A DNA stretch of 6,122 nt from Thalassospiraceae bacterium (GTDB lineage: Bacteria > Pseudomonadota > Alphaproteobacteria > Rhodospirillales > Magnetovibrionaceae): the NCBI GenBank assembly GCA_030637845.1, contig DAOWFT010000071.1, forward strand, positions 1 through 6,122, given 5' to 3'. A model generated the notes under the pieces. The model was given only the letters and a program-made list of their open reading frames with translations. It ran no database searches and was not told the DNA's origin. Below are positions 1-5,062 of the stretch, in pieces; the first letter of the stretch is position 1, and each line of letters starts with the position of its first letter. Both the position numbers and the translations under genes were made by a program.

Positions 1-1472
1 CCACCGGAAAGTGTGCCCGATGCACGGGCCAGGGTAAGATATTCAAGCCCGACATTTTTAAGAAAACCCAGGCGCTCGTTAATTTCACGCAAAATGCGCT
101 CGGCTATTTCACGTTCTTTCTTTTTCAGCTTTTTTTCAAGCCCACCAAACCATTTTACCAATTCGGCAATGGACATTTCCGTCACTTCGGAAATGTGCAA
201 CTTGTTGATTTTTACCGCCAATGCTTCTGGCTTGAGCCTGTGTCCACCGCAGGCGTCGCAGCTAGTTACGGTCTGGTATTTAGAAAGCTCGTCGCGCACC
301 CAATTGCTGTCTGTTTCCAGCCAACGTCTTTCCATGTTGGGTATTACGCCTTCAAACGGCTTGGTTACCTCGTAAGTTTTTTTGTTATCAACATAGCGCA
401 TGGTGACGCTTTCACCCTTGGTGCCATAAAGAACTATGTCCCGTATTTTTGCCGACAGTTTTTCAAACGGCTTGTTGGTGTCAAATTTGAAATGTCGGGC
501 AAGACTTTCAAGGGTTTGCGCGTAATAAGGCGAGCTTGAGTTAGACCACGGCCCGATTGCACCGGATAAAAGTGATTTACCCGCATCCGGAACCACAAGT
601 TCAGGGTCGATATACATTTTAGTGCCAAGCCCATCACAGGTCGGGCAGGCCCCAAACGGATTATTAAACGAAAAAAGTCGAGGCTCTATTTCATCAATGG
701 TAAATCCGGAAATCGGGCAGGCGAACTTTGCTGAAAATACGCTGCGGGCATTGCTATCTGCGTTATCTATAAACGTTATACCGTCGGCCAGTGTCAACGC
801 CGTTTCAAAACTATCGGCCAGCCGGCTTTCAATTCCTTTTTTCAGCTTTATACGATCAACAACCACCTCTATATCGTGTTTTATTTTTTTATTCAGCGTC
901 GGAACATCTTCGATGTCCATCATTTCGCCGTCTATCTTTACCCGCTGAAAGCCGCGCTTTGCCAAATCCTTCAATTCTTTTTTGTATTCACCTTTGCGAC
1001 CGCGAACTATGGGCGCCAGAAGCAATAATTTACTTCCTTCCTCCATATTCATAACCCGGTCAACCATCAGGACTATGGTTTGGCTTTCAATGGGAAGCCC
1101 GGTTGCGGGCGAGTGGGGAACACCGACCCGGGCCCATAACAGGCGCATATAATCGTAAATCTCGGTTACCGTACCGACGGTGGAGCGGGGGTTTCTCGAT
1201 GTGGTTTTTTGTTCGATTGATATGGCCGGGCTTAGGCCATCAATAGAATCCACGTCCGGTTTGGACATAAGTTCAAGAAATTGTCTGGCGTATGCCGACA
1301 GGCTTTCCACATAACGGCGCTGGCCCTCGGCATAAATGGTGTCAAAGGCCAGGGATGATTTACCCGAACCCGATAGCCCGGTAATAACGACAAGCGAATC
1401 TCTTGGGATGTCTACATCAATATCCCTTAGATTATGCTCGCGGGCACCTTTTACGCTGATGTATTTGTGCAT
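1..1472 (-). CDS. uvrA: UvrA, excinuclease ABC subunit A (N-terminal half, cut by left window edge)
   Basis: This is the DNA-damage-recognition ATPase of nucleotide excision repair, a cytoplasmic dimer that loads UvrB on lesions. About 490 residues are visible out of roughly 950 usual for the family; the frame is open to the left edge. The protein opens with MHKYISVKGAREHNL. Walker A (GLSGSGKSS) lies at residues 32-40, followed by the family hallmark AEGQRRYVESLSAYARQFL. The UvrB-binding/insertion region follows, then the first zinc module with FACPISGF (Cys252) and GACPTCDGLG (Cys276, Cys279), SSSPYY, and a CDACGGHRLKPEAL segment. The window ends inside the first ABC signature (TLSGG). The ATG at 1470-1472 is fixed by an in-frame TAA directly upstream; no strong Shine-Dalgarno is seen. 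One zinc ligand is changed: the residue equivalent to the second Cys is Ser255. The gene is divergent from the response regulator. Identity is essentially certain. Confidence 0.97.
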   Translation of the reverse strand, partial: MHKYISVKGAREHNLRDIDVDIPRDSLVVITGLSGSGKSSLAFDTIYAEGQRRYVESLSAYARQFLELMSKPDVDSIDGLSPAISIEQKTTSRNPRSTVGTVTEIYDYMRLLWARVGVPHSPATGLPIESQTIVLMVDRVMNMEEGSKLLLLAPIVRGRKGEYKKELKDLAKRGFQRVKIDGEMMDIEDVPTLNKKIKHDIEVVVDRIKLKKGIESRLADSFETALTLADGITFIDNADSNARSVFSAKFACPISGFTIDEIEPRLFSFNNPFGACPTCDGLGTKMYIDPELVVPDAGKSLLSGAIGPWSNSSSPYYAQTLESLARHFKFDTNKPFEKLSAKIRDIVLYGTKGESVTMRYVDNKKTYEVTKPFEGVIPNMERRWLETDSNWVRDELSKYQTVTSCDACGGHRLKPEALAVKINKLHISEVTEMSIAELVKWFGGLEKKLKKKEREIAERILREINERLGFLKNVGLEYLTLARASGTLSG

Positions 1473-1524
1473 TTATTGATGGACCTGTATCGGGGTGATA
1501 ATGCGCCTGGGGGCGTTTTATTGA

Positions 1525-1553
1525 TGTGTAGCTCTGCTATTGCGACGAGTCAA
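1525..1553 (-). promoter_or_regulatory. Candidate sigma-70-type promoter for uvrA
   Basis: Read on the minus strand, TTGACT (1548-1553, five of six matches to TTGACA) is followed after 17 bp by TACACA (1525-1530, three of six matches to TATAAT). Transcription would begin near 1518 and give a leader of roughly 46 nt before the uvrA ATG at 1472. The -35 is good and the -10 is poor, so this is an inference from spacing and the -35 only. No LexA-type GTTC-N7-GTTC repeat was seen nearby. Confidence 0.35.
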
Positions 1554-1576
1554 AGCCTCAAGCTGGAGGCCAAAAA

Positions 1577-1627
1577 ATGCCGGAACAAGCGACAATTGCA
1601 ATATTGACTGGATTTGCGACCCACTAA
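1577..1627 (+). other. Possible 16-codon leader peptide ORF with good RBS
   Basis: A tiny frame of 16 codons (MPEQATIAILTGFATH, then TAA) starts at an ATG preceded by GGAGG at 1565-1569 with 7 nt spacing, which is a better ribosome binding site than that of the response regulator downstream. It lies about 140 bp upstream of that gene on the same strand, and its stop codon sits inside the dyad at 1621-1632. There is no run of one amino acid as in classical attenuation leaders. The match may be chance; no function is claimed. Confidence 0.15.
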
Positions 1628-1632
1628 AGTGG
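1621..1632. promoter_or_regulatory. Short perfect dyad CCACT-AA-AGTGG in the divergent intergenic region
   Basis: Two 5-bp inverted arms are separated by AA. The site lies between the divergent uvrA and response-regulator genes and could be an operator half-site pair. It is short enough to occur by chance, and I match it to no known regulator. Confidence 0.2.
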
Positions 1633-1650
1633 AAAATGGCTATATTAGAC

Positions 1651-1664
1651 AGTCCATTAGGACT
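1651..1664. promoter_or_regulatory. Short perfect dyad AGTCC-ATTA-GGACT, operator-like
   Basis: Two 5-bp inverted arms surround ATTA. The element lies 4 bp downstream of a -10-like TATATT (1641-1646) on the plus strand, so a transcript from that box would begin within it. The -35 region for that box (around 1618-1623, GACCCA) is weak, so neither promoter nor operator is secure. The rest of the 1473-1768 intergenic region shows no RNA gene or further repeat that I can support. Confidence 0.22.
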
Positions 1665-1768
1665 TGTTTAACCGTGCGGCCCGCAACATATTAGTAATCA
1701 ACTCGGGGGGATTGGCCCTTTGGCGTATTGTGGCGAATATATGGAATATAAGGGCACATAGATAGAGG

Positions 1769-2422
1769 ATGGCTGATTACAATTTATCCAGACTCAACTT
1801 TCTTATAGTTGATGACAACAAGCACATGCGTGCGCTTGTCAAAAGCATTCTGCATGCGCTTGGCGTTAAAAGCATTCTTGAGGCAGGCGACGGCGCCGAT
1901 GCGTTTAAAGAGCTTCGTCATTTTCCCGCTGATGTAATTATTTGCGATTGGTCAATGCAGCCATTGGACGGGCTTGATTTCGTACGCATGGTTCGCACCG
2001 GAACCGACAGCCCTAATCCGTTCGTGCCAATAATAATGCTGACCGGCCATACCGAAATGCACCGGGTTATGGAAGCGCGCGATTCGGGCGTTCATGAATT
2101 TTTGGCAAAGCCAATTTCCGCCAAGGGGATTTATTCTCGAATTCGCACCATCATTGAAAACCCGCGCCCGTTTATTCGTGCCGGTATTTATTTTGGCCCC
2201 GACAGGCGGCGCAAGGAAAACCCCAATTACAACGGTCCGGAACGGCGCAAAGCAGACAAGGGTGAGGTTGAGGGCAGCGTCGGCTCTATCTCCGATAAAC
2301 TTAAGGACAATGACGATAAAGCTAAAACCAAAGCTAAAGCTAAAGCTAAAGATGACGGCGACGACGGCGGTGATACGCCGGAACTTTCACAAGATGAAAT
2401 CAACGCGCTTCTCAATGGGTAG
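1769..2422 (+). CDS. CheY-like response regulator with long charged tail ending in a FliM-type CheY-binding motif
   Basis: This is a single-domain receiver (residues about 8-130) with no DNA-binding or enzymatic output domain. Receiver residues are complete: acidic pair Asp15/Asp16 (LIVDDN), phospho-acceptor Asp60 (IICDWSM), Thr92 (MLTGHT) and Lys114-Pro115 (LAKPI). After the receiver come an arginine-rich stretch with GPDRR and GPERR (143-160), a disordered charged linker with Ala-Lys repeats (185-194) and an Asp/Gly run (195-202), and the terminal peptide LSQDEINALLNG (206-217). That tail closely resembles the N-terminal peptide of FliM that binds phospho-CheY. The ATG at 1769 is preceded by an in-frame TAG (1763-1765). 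AGAGG abuts the ATG with no spacer and AAGGG lies 14 nt upstream, so initiation looks weak. The HPt gene follows after 78 bp. Role is inferred: phosphorelay or motility/chemotaxis signalling. No kinase is in the window. Confidence 0.93.
   Translation: MADYNLSRLNFLIVDDNKHMRALVKSILHALGVKSILEAGDGADAFKELRHFPADVIICDWSMQPLDGLDFVRMVRTGTDSPNPFVPIIMLTGHTEMHRVMEARDSGVHEFLAKPISAKGIYSRIRTIIENPRPFIRAGIYFGPDRRRKENPNYNGPERRKADKGEVEGSVGSISDKLKDNDDKAKTKAKAKAKDDGDDGGDTPELSQDEINALLNG
2321..2350 (+). repeat. In-frame hexanucleotide repeat GCTAAA (Ala-Lys) in the regulator linker
   Basis: GCTAAA occurs at 2321-2326 and then three times in tandem at 2333-2350, separated by ACCAAA. Each unit encodes Ala-Lys. It is followed by a GACGGC-type run encoding Asp/Gly. 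Because the unit is 6 nt, gain or loss by slippage would change linker length without a frameshift. Confidence 0.8.
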
Positions 2423-2500
2423 CCACAACAGCATACTTGCGAATGCGGCCCCTTGTTAGTATTCTTTGAAACAACATAAACAGAAAGAACGCTAAAAGAC

Positions 2501-2977
2501 ATGTCAGACGATTCTGAAACAATTCAACCACCTACCAACCTCCAAAACAAAGTTGAAAAAGGGGGCCCCGGTGCTGTTGATCTTGACGCCATTGCCCGGG
2601 CCGAGAAGGTAATAGCCAACCTTGCCGGTGATTATATTAACTGGGCCAAGGAAGATCTGATAAAGCTTGAAAATGCCTATGCCAAGCTTAAGAAAGGAGA
2701 CGGCGACCAAAAAGAATTGTTGCTCGGTGTTTTCAATGTTGCCCACGACATGAAGGGTCAGGGCGGAAGTTTTGATTATGAACTTATGACCGCCGTTGGT
2801 GATAAACTTTGCCGTCTTGTTGAAAAGCTGGACAAGATTGGACCTAAGGAAATTGAAAAAATTCGCGTATACGTTGATGCTATGCAGGTAATCATAGGTC
2901 ACAAACTAAATGGTGACGGCGGTAAAGAGGGTCAGCAGTTGCTTATGGGATTGGAAGTGTTAGTACAAAAATCTTAA
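2501..2977 (+). CDS. HPt (histidine phosphotransfer) domain protein
   Basis: A 158-residue cytoplasmic protein with an apparently disordered N-terminus (about 1-27) followed by a helical domain typical of HPt four-helix bundles. The phosphorylated histidine is predicted as His82 in AHDMKGQGGSF, which fits the HPt pattern H-x-[LM]-K-G with small residues after it; the following GDKLCRLVEK helix matches the family's next helix. HPt proteins shuttle phosphate between receiver domains, having no ATP-binding domain of their own, and none is present here. It sits 78 bp after the CheY-like gene on the same strand and is followed by a strong terminator, which suggests one transcription unit and makes the upstream receiver its likely partner. 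The Shine-Dalgarno is weak (AGAAAG about 14 nt upstream of the ATG). HPt assignment is firm; the specific pathway is unknown. Confidence 0.9.
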   Translation: MSDDSETIQPPTNLQNKVEKGGPGAVDLDAIARAEKVIANLAGDYINWAKEDLIKLENAYAKLKKGDGDQKELLLGVFNVAHDMKGQGGSFDYELMTAVGDKLCRLVEKLDKIGPKEIEKIRVYVDAMQVIIGHKLNGDGGKEGQQLLMGLEVLVQKS

Positions 2978-3005
2978 ATCGCACATCATCCGTGCATTTG
3001 TTGTT

Positions 3006-3034
3006 TAGGGCCCCCGTCAGGGGGTCTTATTTTT
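3006..3034 (+). terminator. Rho-independent terminator after the receiver-HPt pair
   Basis: A GC-rich stem with core CCCCC / GGGGG around the loop GTCA, extendable to about 10 bp with some G-U pairs, is followed directly by TTTTT (3030-3034). It begins 28 bp after the HPt stop codon. On the minus strand the hairpin lacks a following T-run, so it should act mainly on plus-strand transcripts, although the convergent PadR-like gene ends only 16 bp beyond it. Confidence 0.85.
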
Positions 3035-3049
3035 GCCTAAAGGTAATTT

Positions 3050-3601
3050 TTATTCGCACAGCCTGTCGCTTATTCCCACCAACCATTCAAGGTGGCGCTC
3101 AAGCTGTCCAATATCGTGATTAAGCCATTCACCTAAAAACCCCGGGTCTTCCCCGTGGTGGGAACGCAGATCAACAAGGCGGGCAAGCTCCGTCTCGCAG
3201 GTATCGATAAGTATTTCCGCCTGTTGGCACTGGTCTTCGACTGGCAACAGATGGATAAAGCGAAGTTTTAGCGTTGTTATCAGCTTGTTTACATCGCTAC
3301 CCGATGCCCTGAGCTTTGCCGTCATCAGGCTGCGGAACTCCTTGCGTCCGTCATCGGTTAATAGCAATTGGGAATCATCCTCCATGCCCTTGCCGCTGAT
3401 GGCTTCAACCAGACCTTCATACCTGAGCAGTTCTATGGACGTTCCCATAATATCCAGCGATGGCCCGGTGATACGACTGATAAAATGCCTGATGGCGTCT
3501 GCTAGTTCGCTGTAACGCATGGGCTTGCCGGCAAGCTCAATGGTGCCTAGCGCACAAAGGCGGACGGCTTCTTTGGGTGTAAGGGTGTTATCGGCAAACA
3601 T
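3050..3601 (-). CDS. PadR-like winged-helix transcriptional regulator (probable)
   Basis: A 183-residue soluble protein. Residues about 8-90 read as a winged helix-turn-helix: ALGTIELAGKPMRYSELADAI as helices 1-2, a recognition helix around GTSIELLRYEGLVEA, and a wing ending in LLLTDDGRKEF, which resembles the PadR pattern of a beta-hairpin followed by 'LT..GR..F'. Residues about 95-183 are predicted helical and end in LERHLEWLVGISDRL, like the helical dimerisation region of PadR/Vir-type regulators. I do not recognise a specific orthologue. The start is well supported: an in-frame TGA lies directly upstream of the ATG, and GGGGA (minus strand, 3611-3615) is spaced 9 nt. It lies 76 bp downstream of hemA on the same strand, so read-through from hemA is likely, and it has its own candidate -10. 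Ligand and targets are unknown; other winged-helix families are possible. Confidence 0.7.
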   Translation of the reverse strand: MFADNTLTPKEAVRLCALGTIELAGKPMRYSELADAIRHFISRITGPSLDIMGTSIELLRYEGLVEAISGKGMEDDSQLLLTDDGRKEFRSLMTAKLRASGSDVNKLITTLKLRFIHLLPVEDQCQQAEILIDTCETELARLVDLRSHHGEDPGFLGEWLNHDIGQLERHLEWLVGISDRLCE

Positions 3602-3649
3602 TCAGGCTATTCCCCAGAATTGTAAATGGCGAATCACTTGACCACATTA

Positions 3650-3678
3650 ATTATAGCCAAAGAATAGATGTCTGTACT
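3650..3678 (-). promoter_or_regulatory. Candidate promoter for the PadR-like gene
   Basis: Read on the minus strand, a perfect TATAAT (3650-3655) lies between the hemA stop and the PadR-like ATG. A weak -35 (AGTACA, 3673-3678) precedes it by 17 bp and overlaps the hemA stop codon. Transcription would start near 3643, about 42 nt before the ATG. No terminator hairpin is visible between hemA and this point, so the gene could be both cotranscribed with hemA and separately expressed. Confidence 0.4.
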
Positions 3679-4889
3679 TAGGCTGCTGCTTTAAGACCCA
3701 GTTTTCCCCAAACATCCTTTAATGCGGCGACCAAAGTATCCATAAGGTCATCATTATGCAGTGGAGTGGGGGTAAAGCGCAGACGTTCGGTCCCGCGCTC
3801 GACAGTTGGATAGTTAATCGGCTGGACATAAATATTATGTACGTTCATCAGCTCGTCCGATGCCTGTTTGCAAAGCACCGGGTCGCCAACTAATACGGGG
3901 ACTATATGGCTTTGTGAATCCATAACCGGAAGCCCGGCAGCGGCAAATTTTTTCTTTAAGGTTGCGGCCCGTTCCTGATGCTTAACGCGAAGATCGTTAT
4001 GTTCTTTCAGGTATTTGATGTTGGCACGGCACGCAGCGGCAACCGCCGGTGGGGTCGAGGTGGAAAAAATAAACCCGGTTCCATAAGAGCGAACAAAATC
4101 GCACATGTCTGAACTGCCGGCGATATATCCACCAACAACGCCAAATGCCTTGGCCATTGTTCCCTGTATTATGGTTATGCGGTGCATTAATCCGTCACGT
4201 TCGGCAACGCCAGCACCGTTCTGCCCGTAAAGGCCAACCGCATGGACTTCGTCCAAGAATGTCATTGCCTTGTATTTATCGGCCAGATCGCAGATTTCCT
4301 TGATGGGTGCAATATCGCCATCCATGGAATAAACGGATTCAAAGGCGATAAGTTTGGGCCGATCTACGTCTATGGTTTGGAGAATACGTTCCAGATCTTT
4401 AACGTCGTTATGACGGAAAATATGTTTTTCCGCGCGCGAATGACGGATGCCTTCAATCATTGAATTGTGGTTTTTAGAATCTGAAATAACCACACATTCC
4501 GGAATCAATGAGCAGATGGTTGAAAGGGTGGTCAGGTTTGCTACCCAGCCGGAACCAAAGGCAAGCGATGCTTCGGTGCGGTGAAGTTCGGCAAGTTCTT
4601 TTTCCAGAAGAACGTGCTGGTGGGTGGTGCCGGAAATATTTCTGGTTCCACCTGCGCCAACGCCGTAATTGGTTGCGGTATCAACCATTGCCTTTATGGC
4701 ATCGGGGTTTTGCCCCATGCCCATATAATCGTTTGAGCACCAGACGGTTATGTCGCGAAGGTCACCATTGATATGGGCTTTGGCGTGGGGGAATTTTCCC
4801 GCTTGGCGTTCAAGGTCTGCAAAAACCCTGTATCTTCCCTCAGATTTTAGCTCACCGATCTTGTCGGCAAAAAACTTGTTGTAGTCCAT
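3678..4889 (-). CDS. hemA: 5-aminolevulinate synthase (ALAS)
   Basis: A PLP enzyme that condenses glycine with succinyl-CoA to 5-aminolevulinate, CO2 and CoA, the first committed step of heme (and, where present, bacteriochlorophyll and corrinoid) synthesis in alphaproteobacteria. With the start chosen here it has 403 residues, normal for the bacterial family. Visible signatures are the N-terminal MDYNKFF...EGRYRVFADLER, GVGAGGTRNISGT (76-88), His141 (HNSMIEG), Asp213 and His216 in FLDEVHAVG, and the Schiff-base Lys247 in GTMAKAFG. Start choice: an upstream in-frame ATG at 4911-4913 would add eight residues (MFDTPEEL), but the ATG at 4887-4889 has GGAGG (4895-4899 on the minus strand) with 5 nt spacing and gives the canonical MDYN start. 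The longer frame would place that Shine-Dalgarno inside the coding sequence. No Cys-Pro heme-regulatory motif was found in the protein. Confidence 0.97.
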   Translation of the reverse strand: MDYNKFFADKIGELKSEGRYRVFADLERQAGKFPHAKAHINGDLRDITVWCSNDYMGMGQNPDAIKAMVDTATNYGVGAGGTRNISGTTHQHVLLEKELAELHRTEASLAFGSGWVANLTTLSTICSLIPECVVISDSKNHNSMIEGIRHSRAEKHIFRHNDVKDLERILQTIDVDRPKLIAFESVYSMDGDIAPIKEICDLADKYKAMTFLDEVHAVGLYGQNGAGVAERDGLMHRITIIQGTMAKAFGVVGGYIAGSSDMCDFVRSYGTGFIFSTSTPPAVAAACRANIKYLKEHNDLRVKHQERAATLKKKFAAAGLPVMDSQSHIVPVLVGDPVLCKQASDELMNVHNIYVQPINYPTVERGTERLRFTPTPLHNDDLMDTLVAALKDVWGKLGLKAAA

Positions 4890-4894
4890 TAATT

Positions 4895-4899
4895 CCTCC
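4895..4899 (-). promoter_or_regulatory. Ribosome binding site that decides the hemA start
   Basis: Read on the minus strand, GGAGG precedes the ATG at 4887-4889 by 5 nt. The competing upstream ATG at 4911-4913 has no comparable purine-rich element before it. This favours the 403-residue form. Confidence 0.85.
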
Positions 4900-4978
4900 G
4901 GAGTGTCGAACATCTTTATCTGGGTCGTATTTTGTGGTTCTAGAGATGCTGACTAATGACGTTTTTTTATAATGATTT

Positions 4979-4996
4979 ATTCCATAATAAAGGAAT
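4979..4996. promoter_or_regulatory. Dyad ATTCC-N8-GGAAT overlapping the hemA -10
   Basis: Two 5-bp inverted arms at 4979-4983 and 4992-4996 flank and partly cover the predicted hemA -10 hexamer, a position from which a bound repressor would block transcription. It does not match the FNR/FnrL box (TTGAT-N4-ATCAA) or the Irr/ICE-type box, so no regulator is assigned. Confidence 0.3.
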
Positions 4997-5013
4997 CTGG
5001 CGCTTTTGGGCAA
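4984..5013 (-). promoter_or_regulatory. Candidate sigma-70-type promoter for hemA
   Basis: Read on the minus strand, TTGCCC (5008-5013, four of six) and TATTAT (4984-4989, five of six) are separated by 18 bp. The predicted start near 4977 leaves an approximately 88-nt leader before the hemA ATG at 4889. This is the best promoter candidate in the 173-bp gap between the aminotransferase and hemA. Confidence 0.5.
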
Positions 5014-5028
5014 GAATGTGAATATACG

Positions 5029-5061
5029 GGATAAAACTGGCTTAAAACAGGCATTTTATCC
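5029..5061 (-). terminator. Inverted repeat just after the aminotransferase stop, possible weak terminator or 3' hairpin
   Basis: GGATAAAA and TTTTATCC form an 8-bp outer stem with an additional CTG/CAG inner stem after a 3-nt bulge, beginning immediately after the stop codon on the minus strand. The stem is AT-rich and no clean T-run follows, so efficient intrinsic termination is doubtful; it may instead protect the 3' end. Confidence 0.35.
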
Positions 5062-5062
5062 A

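Noticed and set aside
1..1054. Several plus-strand frames of 60-120 codons across the left part of the window
   Set aside because: They lie antisense to the continuous UvrA frame, have no recognisable domains and show the composition of shadow frames.
1747..1752. TATAAG as the -10 of the response regulator
   Set aside because: The leader would be only about 10 nt and no -35 exists at 16-18 bp.
2227..2902. Minus-strand frames opposite the regulator tail and the HPt gene
   Set aside because: The plus-strand products have clear domain motifs; the minus-strand translations are low-complexity or featureless.
3006..3034. Bidirectional terminator for both converging genes
   Set aside because: On the minus strand the stem is followed by an A-rich stretch with no T-run, so only the plus direction is supported.
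3638..3666. Plus-strand promoter TTGACC with a -10 at AGAATA
   Set aside because: The -10 is poor and it would drive only antisense RNA into hemA; the minus-strand TATAAT at the same place has a sensible target.
4242..4771. Plus-strand frames within hemA
   Set aside because: They are shadows of the strongly conserved ALA synthase frame.
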